Shown here: one piece after another, positions 1 to 5,984 of the stretch
Layout: the number at the start of each line of letters is the position of its first letter
How positions within the stretch are numbered: position 1 is the first letter of the stretch
Assembly: GCA_902766515.1 (NCBI GenBank)
Contig: CACXEB010000144.1
Span: forward strand, 1-5,984
Length of the DNA stretch: 5,984 nt
Direction of reading: 5' to 3'
From: an uncultured Eubacteriales bacterium
GTDB lineage: Bacteria; Bacillota_A; Clostridia; Christensenellales; Aristaeellaceae
Program-made: the position numbers and the translations under genes
Notes under the pieces: generated by a model
Databases searched by the model: none
What the model was told of the DNA's origin: nothing
The model's input: the letters and a program-made list of their open reading frames with translations, nothing else

Positions 1-159
1 CAGGGCCGTCGGGACCTGGGCGGCGAGCGGCCGGATGGCCGCCGGCAGGAACTGGTGGCTGAAGCCCATTTGATCGAGGATGTCTCCTACGACAGGCGTA
101 TACAGCTGCGTCCGCATCAGCGCAAACATTTCATCATCGTTGGTCCAGGGTTTGCTCAT
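1..159 (-). CDS. RraA family protein, N-terminal fragment (runs off left edge)
   Basis: This is the first 53 codons of a minus-strand gene that continues beyond base 1. The translation opens [15 protein letters not shown] and then carries [14 protein letters not shown] (about residues 19-32) followed by [11 protein letters not shown] (about 35-45). That pattern (short helical N-terminus, a 'TPVVGDxLD' strand-helix, then 'QFLPxxIRPL') is characteristic of the RraA / 4-hydroxy-4-methyl-2-oxoglutarate aldolase-like family, often mislabelled dimethylmenaquinone methyltransferase. Known members are cytoplasmic trimeric enzymes or regulators. Some are class II pyruvate aldolases or decarboxylases, and others inhibit RNase E. 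The metal and substrate residues that would separate these lie further downstream, outside the window, so no specific reaction can be assigned. The ATG at 157-159 is preceded by an AAAGAAAGG ribosome site (168-176) with an 8-nt spacer, which supports the start. It lies 130 nt downstream of the WG-like gene pair, with a hairpin between, so it is probably a separate or weakly coupled unit. Confidence 0.85.
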   Translation of the reverse strand, partial: MSKPWTNDDEMFALMRTQLYTPVVGDILDQMGFSHQFLPAAIRPLAAQVPTAL

Positions 160-289
160 GGTCAGTGCCTTTCTTTCGCAGCAGAAGAAATCGGCGTTTT
201 CCGGATTGTCGACAGGAATGCTGGAGGTTTTTCCGCGAATAGTATAACCCGGCGGAGGACCGCTGGGTCCGTCCGCCGGGCTGGTGAGT
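160..289 (-). other. Intergenic region between WG-like gene and RraA gene
   Basis: This is 130 nt of non-coding sequence. It contains a GC-rich hairpin (248-280) just after the stop of the WG-like gene and a TATACT hexamer (minus strand, 241-246) directly behind that hairpin. It also holds an 8-bp TGTCGACA palindrome (207-214) and the purine-rich ribosome site of the RraA gene (168-176). I see no small ORF with a convincing ribosome site. The TATACT could be a -10 box for the RraA gene, but nothing resembling a -35 box lies 16-18 nt upstream, where the hairpin sits, so I do not call a promoter. Confidence 0.6.
248..280 (-). terminator. Possible intrinsic terminator after the WG-like pair (weak T-run)
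   Basis: Nine-base arms CCCGGCGGA (248-256) and TCCGCCGGG (272-280) are perfectly complementary. Inside them GGACC (257-261) pairs with GGTCC (266-270) around a 4-base loop, with one bulged base at 271. The result is a 14-bp GC-rich stem starting 9 nt after the stop of the upstream gene. In the minus direction it is followed only by TTATACTATT, not a continuous T-run, so termination may be partial. It could also act as an mRNA 3'-end stabiliser. The stem is seen directly; the terminator role is inferred. Confidence 0.5.
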
Positions 290-1756
290 TTACCAATCGA
301 TGGCAATCAGCTGGTATCCGTTTTTTGTGGTGTTCAGAATCACGTATCCATCGTCGGTCACGATAGGCTGGTTTTTGTACTTGTAGCCGAGTACTTGTAC
401 GCCGTTCATGTTGTAGACACAATACAAGCTAGTGAGTACATCGCGGCAGATGATCAGCCGGCCGTCACCTCTGGTGGTGACTACCTTTTCGTCCTTGATC
501 CGCCAGGTTTTGCCGCTGGCGGCGGTGAAGGCAAAGCTCTGCCTGGTGACTGCGGTATAGGCGGTGCCGCCGACCAGCTTGATGGATTTGTCCACGGGGA
601 CCATGCTTCCTGCGGTGCCGTTATTCACATTGATATAATATCGGATACCATCCCGGATTCCGCAGGCGTAGCCGTAGCTGATGTAGGGGTCGTTTGCCTG
701 AGTATTCGAGGCAATGCTGTCGTATTCACAGGGCACCACCAGGCGGCCGAGCTCGTAGGAATAGAGGCCTGCCCGGCCGTCCCGGGTCACGACGGCGTAA
801 TCGGCGCCGATCGTTTTAATGGCCAGGTCGCCGGGAGGGATCAGCCATTGGCCGCTGGCGTCCCAGAGACCGGTCTGCTTGACGCCGCGCAGGTTGACGC
901 GCGTGACCTGGAACAGGAGCCCGCGCGCGTGATTGATTTCCTTGGCCGCGGTGCAGCCGTCCAGCAGGATTTCGCCGGTGAGGCGGTTGACCAGCGCGTA
1001 GTCGGCGATGCCGTAGACGCTGTCGCTGGTCTTGGAGACGGTCAGCGGAACGGGCTGGAAATCGGCGTCGTACAGGGTAACCGCACCGGTCCGGTCCTCG
1101 ACGGACAGGTATTCGCCATGGGCGGCCGCGGCGGCAAACTGGTCCCGCGTAAGGGAAGCGACCAGCCGCGGTATGCCGGTCAGGGAGAAGAGATCGCAAC
1201 GCCAGATCTGGTACAGGGTCTTATTTTTGTCCGGCGAATAGTCAAAGTCATCTTCCGTGCCGATGCTCAGCACCCAGCCGGCCGCCCAACGGTCATTGTA
1301 CAGACGGATCACGCCGTATTCGTAGGCGGACACGAACGTGCCGTCAGGGGATACGAGGGCTTTATTGTTCACCGGGTCGGAGGCGGCGTCGGCTTCCGTG
1401 AAGCTTGCGGAAAAGAGATCCCCGAAAGCGCTGGTATCGGCGCTCTGGACGGACAGGCCGGTTTCCGAGGCGTCAGAGAACCACCCATAGTTCAGGTAGC
1501 TCAGCTGGCGAAACTGCGGCTCGATCCGCAGCTGGCCGTCGGTGCCGTACACGCCCCACAGGCCGGTGGCCTCATCCTGTGCCAGCAGCAGGTGTGTCTG
1601 GCTGATGGGCCGGAGATCCAGCATCCCGGTCAGAAGGGTGCGGACAGTCGCTTCGACCTTGGCGCCGACGGCCGGCGCCGGGATCGCCATGACAAGAAGA
1701 ATGGACAGCGTCAGCGCCGCCGCGCGGCGGACAGAAAGCAGGAGTCCACGCTTCAT
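290..1756 (-). CDS. Secreted WG-repeat-like protein, second of a tandem paralogue pair (488 aa)
   Basis: No specific function is recognised. Residues 1-32 form a signal peptide: basic [11 protein letters not shown], a hydrophobic stretch to about residue 25, and a likely cleavage near AVGA. The mature part looks beta-rich, with degenerate WG-type repeats. The clearest is [18 protein letters not shown] (65-82). Weaker copies are [14 protein letters not shown] (about 295-308) and [19 protein letters not shown] (330-348). WG repeats are thought to form beta-propeller or solenoid-like folds that bind partners, and no catalytic motif is visible. The protein is collinear with the 487-aa product immediately upstream: shared LSYLxY..FS..SE(T/S)G, HG(E/D)Y, VTLYD, VYGI..YA(L/I)VN, GLYS..GRL(I/V)VPC. 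This marks an ancient tandem duplication. The ATG at 1754-1756 has an excellent AAGGAGGG site with a 6-nt spacer, overlapping the upstream stop codon. It is probably translated coupled to that gene from the promoter at 3261-3289. It lacks the acidic linker of its paralogue. The WG assignment is moderate; the existence of the gene is near certain. Confidence 0.85.
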   Translation of the reverse strand: MKRGLLLSVRRAAALTLSILLVMAIPAPAVGAKVEATVRTLLTGMLDLRPISQTHLLLAQDEATGLWGVYGTDGQLRIEPQFRQLSYLNYGWFSDASETGLSVQSADTSAFGDLFSASFTEADAASDPVNNKALVSPDGTFVSAYEYGVIRLYNDRWAAGWVLSIGTEDDFDYSPDKNKTLYQIWRCDLFSLTGIPRLVASLTRDQFAAAAAHGEYLSVEDRTGAVTLYDADFQPVPLTVSKTSDSVYGIADYALVNRLTGEILLDGCTAAKEINHARGLLFQVTRVNLRGVKQTGLWDASGQWLIPPGDLAIKTIGADYAVVTRDGRAGLYSYELGRLVVPCEYDSIASNTQANDPYISYGYACGIRDGIRYYINVNNGTAGSMVPVDKSIKLVGGTAYTAVTRQSFAFTAASGKTWRIKDEKVVTTRGDGRLIICRDVLTSLYCVYNMNGVQVLGYKYKNQPIVTDDGYVILNTTKNGYQLIAIDW

Positions 1757-1771
1757 ACGATGCCCTCCTTA
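1757..1771 (-). promoter_or_regulatory. Shine-Dalgarno overlapping the upstream stop codon (translational coupling site)
   Basis: On the minus strand TAAGGAGGG combines the stop codon of the upstream WG-like gene (1769-1771) with the AAGGAGGG ribosome site (1763-1770) of the next one. Six bases then lead to its ATG. A ribosome terminating on the first gene therefore covers the initiation site of the second, so coupled translation at a near-fixed ratio is expected. The two genes are also in the same reading frame here, 12 nt apart, so readthrough of the TAA would give a fusion. Confidence 0.8.
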
Positions 1772-3232
1772 CCGGACGATGCGGTCAAGCTGCATGCCCG
1801 TGCTCGTGCGGATGATTGCCAGGGAGTCGTCCGTGATGGTGATAGCTTTGTTGTGTTCAAAGGGAAGTATTTCGTTGCCGTGCCAGTCGATGACGCCGAA
1901 CAGCCCGTCCCGCTTCGCGACCAGCCAGTAGCCGTCGCCGCGGTTCTTGGCAAGGATCTCGTCCACACGTACTTCGGTTTCCACGCCGTCGGCGGCGGCC
2001 AGCATGTACAGGCCATCCTCCACCTTCCAGAAGGTGGAGCAGCCCACGGTGGTGACTTCCTTGCGGTTGTACTTGATCTCGCAGGAGAGCCGGCCGGCGG
2101 CGACATCATAGTAGCCGCGCAGGTCGCCGTCCTCCACCGCGACATAGCCGTGGTGGACGTAGCTGTCGGTGGAGACCTTGCTGGTCATGATGTTGTGGAA
2201 GCTGCAGGGGACAATCAGGCGGCCTTCATCAAGGGAATACAGTCCCTTCATCTTGTCCGCATCGGTGATGACCGCGTAACGGTCCGAGACAGCACCGATG
2301 GAATACTCGGCGGGCATCAGTTCATGGCCCTGCAGGTCGATGATGCCGGAAACCTTCTTGCCCCGGAAGTCGTAGCGCGTGCCGATCAGCCACAGGCCGG
2401 CGGCCACGTTCTGTTCCTTGACGGCGGTGTATCCGTCCGCGACGGTTTCGCCGGTCGCGAGGTTGACGATGGCATACTCGCTGATGCCGTAGACGGGAGA
2501 GGCGGTCTTTTCCATCGGATAGCTGAGGGCCGTGAAGGCCTTGTCATACAGGGTGACCTGGTCCGCCTGGTCCATGACGGCGATATAGTCGCCGTGGGTG
2601 GCGGCGGATTTGTACGCTTCCGGCTGGAGGGAAGCCACCGGCAGGGTGCTGGCGGCGTCGTCTTCCACATAGTACAGGTCATAGTGGTCGATGGTGAAGA
2701 ATTCCTTGCCGCGCTTGTAGGTGCTCGTTTCCTCGTCGGCCGGGTTCAGGACATAGGCCAGGACCCAGTTTTTGCTGAGGGCATCAAACGCGCCGTAGGT
2801 CGGCTCCGTGATCTGCGCGCCGTTCAGGTGCACCAGTGCCCGGGTGTTGACGCCGCTTTCGCTCCAGGCGGAAAAGAAGCTGTACTTGAGGTAGCTCAGG
2901 CTGGTATAGGGGAAGGTGGCCAGCGTGTCGCCGGCGGTGTTCAGGATCGACTGGTAATGGGTCGATTTTTCGGTGCTGATGATATAGCTGGTGCCGGCGA
3001 CAGCGGTCAGCTTCGGCATGAAGGACAGCACCGGGACCAGCTGTACTGCAGGTCTTTCTTCAGCGGCGGCTTCCGTCGCAGCGTCCTCTTCACCGGCGTC
3101 TTCCGCAGCAGTTTCAGTCGTTTCGGGCACGTAATCCTCAGTTTCGGTCACCTCCGGCAGGGTCTCGCCGAAGGCAGCGCAGACGGTGAGGGACAGAATC
3201 AGCAGGATGAGCAGGATGCTTTTTTTAATCAT
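1769..3232 (-). CDS. Secreted WG-repeat-like protein with acidic linker, first of a tandem paralogue pair (487 aa)
   Basis: The function is not known. The layout is a signal peptide MIKKSILLILLILSLTVCAAFG (1-22), then a strongly acidic Thr/Glu/Ala-rich linker (about 23-60), then about 425 residues of beta-rich repeats. The best WG-type unit is at the C-terminus, GLFGVIDWHGNEILPFEH (443-460). Others are SGIIDLQGHELMPAEY (295-310) and GLYSLDEGRLIVPCSFHNI (330-348). The Cys at residue 18 is not in a canonical lipobox, so a soluble secreted or cell-wall-associated product is more likely than a lipoprotein. The start at 3230-3232 is chosen over an ATG 22 codons upstream. It has a perfect AAAGGAG site (3240-3246) with a 7-nt spacer and begins directly with the signal peptide, and the longer version would begin upstream of the promoter. 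It is the first gene after the promoter at 3261-3289 and is followed at 12 nt by its paralogue. The two proteins align end to end except for the linker. WG-repeat proteins are often binding or scaffolding modules, which is an inference here. Confidence 0.85.
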   Translation of the reverse strand: MIKKSILLILLILSLTVCAAFGETLPEVTETEDYVPETTETAAEDAGEEDAATEAAAEERPAVQLVPVLSFMPKLTAVAGTSYIISTEKSTHYQSILNTAGDTLATFPYTSLSYLKYSFFSAWSESGVNTRALVHLNGAQITEPTYGAFDALSKNWVLAYVLNPADEETSTYKRGKEFFTIDHYDLYYVEDDAASTLPVASLQPEAYKSAATHGDYIAVMDQADQVTLYDKAFTALSYPMEKTASPVYGISEYAIVNLATGETVADGYTAVKEQNVAAGLWLIGTRYDFRGKKVSGIIDLQGHELMPAEYSIGAVSDRYAVITDADKMKGLYSLDEGRLIVPCSFHNIMTSKVSTDSYVHHGYVAVEDGDLRGYYDVAAGRLSCEIKYNRKEVTTVGCSTFWKVEDGLYMLAAADGVETEVRVDEILAKNRGDGYWLVAKRDGLFGVIDWHGNEILPFEHNKAITITDDSLAIIRTSTGMQLDRIVR

Positions 3233-3239
3233 TTGACTT

Positions 3240-3246
3240 CTCCTTT
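3240..3246 (-). promoter_or_regulatory. Ribosome binding site fixing the start of the first WG-like gene
   Basis: AAAGGAG on the minus strand sits 7 nt before the ATG at 3230-3232. It decides the start in favour of the short form, which begins with the signal peptide, over the in-frame ATG at 3296-3298. That upstream ATG lies before the -35 box and so could not be on this transcript. Confidence 0.85.
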
Positions 3247-3260
3247 CAGAATGATACCTG

Positions 3261-3289
3261 ATTATAGCAGGAATCGGCGGCAAATGCAA
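3261..3289 (-). promoter_or_regulatory. Sigma-A-type extended -10 promoter for the WG-like gene pair
   Basis: On the minus strand a perfect TATAAT (3261-3266) is preceded by TGC, giving an extended -10 element (TGnTATAAT). Exactly 17 nt further upstream is TTGCAT (3284-3289), a weak -35 that keeps TTG. Transcription would start near base 3254, leaving a leader of about 20 nt with the ribosome site in it. It lies between the terminator of the CotH gene and the first WG-like gene, where a promoter is needed. I see no obvious operator repeats around it. Confidence 0.8.
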
Positions 3290-3300
3290 GAAAACCATTG

Positions 3301-3337
3301 AAAAACAGGACGCCTTCCGGTCGGGAAAGACGTCCTG
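3301..3337 (-). terminator. Rho-independent terminator of the CotH-like gene
   Basis: On the minus strand CAGGACG (3331-3337) pairs with CGTCCTG (3306-3312). It continues after one bulged T as CTTTCC with GGAAGG (one G-T wobble) around a 5-base loop. TTTTT (3301-3305) follows the stem directly. This 13-bp stem with a T-run is a textbook intrinsic terminator. It starts about 27 nt after the stop codon at 3365-3367 and insulates the CotH pair from the promoter of the WG-like pair. Confidence 0.92.
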
Positions 3338-3364
3338 GGGGGAGTGGTTTTTACAAACGCCTGG

Positions 3365-5425
3365 TTATTTTTCGTGCAGCTGTGGGAAATTCAGATCGTA
3401 TGACGGGACGGCCTCCACTGCTGCGACGTTGCTGTACATCGTTATGGATGGCTGGATCACAACGGACGCGATGCCATTCAGGGTATAGTTTTCAGGAAGT
3501 TCAGCCGCATAGGGACTGTAGCTGATGTTCTGTCCCTCGGCGGCACAGCAGTACAGGCCGTTTTCAGGCGATTCAAGCACCGGTTCGGTTGCGCCGGGCA
3601 CAGGTGCCAGACTGCCATCTTCGCTGACAATATACCACTGCAGCCTGTTGGCGGTCCCCTCGGCATGACTGATCAGAGACTGCCCATCCTCTGACGGGGC
3701 TATCGTGATGCCCTTCAGCTTCTGATCGGACCAAAGGTCCTGATACCAGAAAGCCAGTCTGTGGTTGTAATTGTTCTTCCAGATCTCCGTGTTTTTTACA
3801 AAGTGATTGTGATAGAGGATATCGTTCATGGCTGAAGTGGCGGACATCCGGCTGATCCATCCGCCCAGGTTTTCTCCCGACGCCATGGCCGCATCGCGGA
3901 AAACCGTACTGTTCAGCTGGCTGAGCCTGCTCATAAAATCGCCCCTGTGCAGCAGCTGCTCCGCCCAAATGTTGTTGTACTGCACATATTCGCGCTGCGG
4001 GTGCTGATTGCCGATCTTTTCATTGAACAGGCAGTCCTTCGGCACACAGATATCATAGTCCCAGGCAGGCCCGCAGAAGATCGGGCCATAGCTGCCTGCT
4101 TCGCCGTCGATATCCGCGTAAAGAAATGTGCTGGAGTCAAACATATCCATGTTGCCGAAAAAGCATCCCATCAGGAATTGCTTGGCCCAGGAATCCACAT
4201 CGATGTAATCGGTATAGGGTCTGCCGGCTTCGTTGAGGCCGCTGTCCGCGTACAAAGCATCCTCGAAAGCCTGGATATACATGCCAATGCGCTGCACCTG
4301 CTCCCTGGTGGCATATTCAGGCTCCTTGAAGGAGATCTGTACACCCCTGCGGGTCACAAACCACGTTTTTTCTCCCTTATAATAAAAATCGACTTCCAGC
4401 AGGAATCCGCCGGGCTGCAGCTGCGCTCCGTCCGGCAGGCTGTACTGGTATTTGCGCAATCCGGTCTGAATAGCGGGGTCGTCAGACGCGTCCGCGCTTA
4501 TCGTGACGGTTTCCGTATTCGTGGTATCATTCTCGGGCTTGCTGATATGGACACGGCTGCTCCCTATTTCCACCTTGTCTGTCAGAAGATAGGTGCCCTG
4601 ATAGATACTGTCGATGTACAGGTCGATGCTTTCAGTCTGAAGGGCAGAAGCGCCGTCAATATCCCGATAAACCTGATAGGCAACGGAATTCTGGATGCCG
4701 GTTTTGTCAGAAATGCGTTTGTCGTTCTGCAGATACATGCAGTTGTTGGAGATCAGGCACCATTTCTTGGCTTTTCCGCTGCCGCTGATCAGCGCTGCCT
4801 TCTTTTCCAGCTTGATGTTATAAGGCCTTTTTTCGCCGGAGCGCAGCCAGGATGTGTTGCCGCGGCCCTTGATTTTCTCAATGACGTGGGAGGTCATTGT
4901 GCCGTCCGGACGGATCATGGTCATCCATGCCTGCAGCACGTTGCTGAGCCTCGTCTGCAGGTACGCCAGCGCGGATCTGGATTCGTCTTCAGGCAAGGCG
5001 CTTCTGTCGAGTATGATGTGCATGGAATTGAGATGCTCAGACTGGATCAGCAGCACCTCCCGGGTTTCCCCGGCGGTTTCAATGCGGAGGGGATAGGTTT
5101 GGCCCGGAAGCATGTCCCCGAAGAGGGGCGTCAGATCAACCGTCGACCATTCTCCGCCGACTAAATCAATGGCGGCGTTCTCCACGGTGCCCTTCAGCCG
5201 GGCGCTTTCGGAAACGCTGACGCACAGTGCACGGTAGTTGCTGCTGGCAGGAAGCATCAGGTACTGCAGGTTAAAGGCGGTCTGTTGGCAGATCATGATA
5301 TCATACTGTTCCGTGCCGGCAATCAGGCAGCGGAGCGCCGGTGCTTCCGCTGATGCCAGGCTGCAGCACAGCATGATCAGGATCAGTCCCATCAGCAGGC
5401 ATACTGCGCCTTTATGGACCACCAT
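3365..5425 (-). CDS. Secreted CotH-family protein-kinase-like protein with C-terminal Ig-like domain (686 aa)
   Basis: This is a CotH-superfamily protein. CotH proteins are atypical kinases; Bacillus CotH phosphorylates spore-coat proteins, and many anaerobes carry secreted homologues of unknown substrate. Residues 1-26 are a signal peptide ending ASA. Residues about 27-130 look like a beta-rich N-terminal domain. The CotH core follows: KGRGNTSW (186-193), KRPYNIKLEKKAAL (199-212) with the candidate ATP-site lysine K205, KKWCLISN (220-227), IDLYIDSIYQGTYLLTDKVE (267-286), GNMDMFDSSTFLY (424-436) and CGPAWDYD (451-458). D427 and D456/D458 are the likely catalytic or metal-binding aspartates. 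After about residue 570, QWYIVSEDGSLAPVPGATEP and NGLYCC resemble a bacterial Ig-like module. The ATG at 5423-5425 is chosen because a signal peptide starts there, two bases after the upstream stop. An open frame continues 50 codons further into the neighbour but has no signal-like start. The upstream neighbour is a second CotH-like gene. Substrate and location (cell surface, spore or secreted) are not shown by the sequence. Confidence 0.9.
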   Translation of the reverse strand: MVVHKGAVCLLMGLILIMLCCSLASAEAPALRCLIAGTEQYDIMICQQTAFNLQYLMLPASSNYRALCVSVSESARLKGTVENAAIDLVGGEWSTVDLTPLFGDMLPGQTYPLRIETAGETREVLLIQSEHLNSMHIILDRSALPEDESRSALAYLQTRLSNVLQAWMTMIRPDGTMTSHVIEKIKGRGNTSWLRSGEKRPYNIKLEKKAALISGSGKAKKWCLISNNCMYLQNDKRISDKTGIQNSVAYQVYRDIDGASALQTESIDLYIDSIYQGTYLLTDKVEIGSSRVHISKPENDTTNTETVTISADASDDPAIQTGLRKYQYSLPDGAQLQPGGFLLEVDFYYKGEKTWFVTRRGVQISFKEPEYATREQVQRIGMYIQAFEDALYADSGLNEAGRPYTDYIDVDSWAKQFLMGCFFGNMDMFDSSTFLYADIDGEAGSYGPIFCGPAWDYDICVPKDCLFNEKIGNQHPQREYVQYNNIWAEQLLHRGDFMSRLSQLNSTVFRDAAMASGENLGGWISRMSATSAMNDILYHNHFVKNTEIWKNNYNHRLAFWYQDLWSDQKLKGITIAPSEDGQSLISHAEGTANRLQWYIVSEDGSLAPVPGATEPVLESPENGLYCCAAEGQNISYSPYAAELPENYTLNGIASVVIQPSITMYSNVAAVEAVPSYDLNFPQLHEK
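3536..3652 (-). other. Ig-like module at the C-terminus of the 686-aa CotH-like protein
   Basis: Residues about 592-630 read QWYIVSEDGSLAPVPGATEP, then a short strand and ENGLYCCA. The order W-Y-x-x-x-DG, PGAT, then G-x-Y-x-C is the usual pattern of bacterial Ig-like domains that decorate secreted enzymes. The full module probably spans about 571-650. Its role would be surface attachment or partner binding. The pattern is seen; the domain call is an inference without a profile search. Confidence 0.55.
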
Positions 5426-5443
5426 GATCACCGCCTTTCCTTT
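5426..5443 (-). promoter_or_regulatory. Stop/start junction coupling the two CotH-like genes
   Basis: On the minus strand AAGGAAAGGCGG, inside the last codons of the upstream CotH-like gene, serves as the ribosome site. It runs into TGA TC ATG, leaving 2 nt between stop and start. The second gene is expected to be translated mainly by ribosomes finishing the first, with no room for its own promoter. Confidence 0.75.
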
Positions 5444-5984
5444 TCTTTTTCCAGCCACTGGGCGTTCAGGAACGCCATGCGCCGGGAGATGTAGTCGCGG
5501 AGGTAGGCGATGGTTTCCTCCGGGGTATCGCCCGCTCCGCTGTATCTGGACGGGCGGTACACCGTGAACTGCCATCGGACGTTTTCGAGCGCGGCGGAGG
5601 CGGCGACCTCCGCGGCGTATTCGTCCAGGGACCGCAGTGTCCCGGTGGGATCCTGCCGCAGGCCGAGGAGGATTTCCAGCGCGGGGAGGTAAACCTCCCG
5701 GTAGGTCTGCCGGGCCCGTTCCGCAAACTCCGGCAGCTTCATGGCGGCGGGAAACCAGGCATAGGCGATCCCGCTGTTCTGTATATAAAACCGTGCGGGT
5801 TCGGTGCGCGACGTATGGACGCCCCAGGTATTGTCCTGGTCCCAGATGGGGCCGCAGTAGACCATCGGATCCTTCGGATCGGCGTCCTTATAGAAATAAG
5901 GGCAGTTTCCGTCATAATCGCCGGTGATCTCCGCCTGCAGGTATCGGTGTACGAAGGTCGTTTCATCCAGCCATTCGGTCCAGG
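5428..5984 (-). CDS. CotH-family protein, C-terminal 185 codons (runs off right edge)
   Basis: The gene enters from the right edge and stops with TGA at 5428-5430. The visible part begins WTEWLDETTFVHRYLQAEI, then NCPYFYKDADP and YCGPIWDQDNTWG (5821-5859). The last is the CotH 'GPxWDxD' metal-site motif and the clearest family mark. It is followed by a helical tail ending AYLRDYISRRMAFLNAQWLEKEKERR. This tail corresponds to the NHRLAFWYQDLW region of the neighbouring CotH-like protein, but the protein ends there and has no Ig-like extension. The two are diverged family members, not recent copies. The N-terminal half, including the ATP-site lysine and any signal peptide, is outside the window. 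The last codons (EKEKERR) are purine-rich and double as the ribosome site of the next gene, which starts 2 nt after the stop, so the pair is almost certainly one operon. An ATG at 5863-5865 lies inside the conserved motif and is not the real start. Confidence 0.85.
   Translation of the reverse strand, partial: WTEWLDETTFVHRYLQAEITGDYDGNCPYFYKDADPKDPMVYCGPIWDQDNTWGVHTSRTEPARFYIQNSGIAYAWFPAAMKLPEFAERARQTYREVYLPALEILLGLRQDPTGTLRSLDEYAAEVAASAALENVRWQFTVYRPSRYSGAGDTPEETIAYLRDYISRRMAFLNAQWLEKEKERR

Noticed and set aside
207..214. TGTCGACA palindrome as an operator
   Set aside because: It is only 8 bp and unrepeated nearby, so it could easily occur by chance.
55..366. A plus-strand open frame of 103 codons at the left end
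   Set aside because: It overlaps the RraA fragment, the intergenic hairpin and the end of the WG-like gene, with no recognisable protein content. The minus-strand RraA reading has a clear family pattern and ribosome site.
1757..1771. The two WG-like genes as one gene split by a nonsense mutation
   Set aside because: Each has its own signal peptide and ribosome site, and they are collinear full-length homologues of each other, so this is a duplication rather than a broken gene.
3221..3226. Run of six A (minus strand) at codons 3-4 of the upstream WG-like gene as a frameshift site
   Set aside because: The run is in the AAA AAA codon phase, not the X XXY YYZ slippery phase. Lys-Lys after the start is ordinary for a signal peptide, and no downstream stem or alternative product is evident.
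284..3301. A 1005-codon plus-strand open frame spanning both WG-like genes antisense
   Set aside because: Its codons are the exact complement of the minus-strand codons, so it stays open only because the real genes avoid TTA, CTA and TCA codons. It spans two genes because they happen to share a frame. It runs through a promoter and two ribosome sites of the other strand, and I see no signal peptide, domain or ribosome site of its own.
3298..3525. A small plus-strand open frame of 75 codons
   Set aside because: It crosses the terminator hairpin and the end of the CotH-like gene. Its composition is Arg/Gly/Ser-rich shadow sequence without a ribosome site.
3947..5164. A 405-codon plus-strand open frame inside the CotH-like gene
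   Set aside because: It has the same cause: codon-complement shadow of a gene with clear CotH motifs, signal peptide and ribosome site.

Overview
The window reads as a piece of a moderately GC-rich bacterial chromosome, and every gene I can support lies on the minus strand. Strong AAGGAG-type Shine-Dalgarno sites, short intergenic gaps, an extended -10 sigma-A-like promoter, a classic intrinsic terminator, CotH-type proteins and secreted WG-repeat-like proteins together suggest an uncultured Clostridia-type Firmicute, for example from an anaerobic gut or rumen. That assignment is inferred from gene content and signals; no marker gene is present.

In the direction of transcription (right to left) there are three blocks. 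Block 1 (5984 to about 3301) is a CotH-family pair. It holds the C-terminal 185 codons of one CotH-like protein, and, two bases after its stop, a complete secreted CotH-like protein of 686 aa with a C-terminal Ig-like extension. A strong hairpin plus T-run terminator (3301-3337) closes this block. Block 2 (about 3289 to 248) has its own extended -10 promoter (3261-3289). It drives two tandem secreted paralogues of 487 and 488 aa with degenerate WG-type repeats. They are separated by 12 nt, and the Shine-Dalgarno of the second overlaps the stop codon of the first. A GC-rich 14-bp hairpin (248-280) follows. Block 3 is the first 53 codons of an RraA-family protein (1-159), which runs off the left edge.

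The CotH proteins are probably extracytoplasmic protein-kinase-like enzymes. The paired WG-like proteins are probably exported beta-rich proteins with binding or scaffolding roles. A working link between the two blocks is possible but unproven, because a terminator and a promoter separate them. RraA looks like an unrelated metabolic neighbour.

The most notable points are the tandem WG-like duplication, in which the two copies have kept recognisable repeats at opposite ends, a Thr/Glu-rich acidic linker found in only one copy, and two adjacent, divergent CotH proteins. I found no RNA genes, CRISPR arrays, insertion sequences or phage genes. The very long plus-strand open frames are antisense shadows of the real genes.
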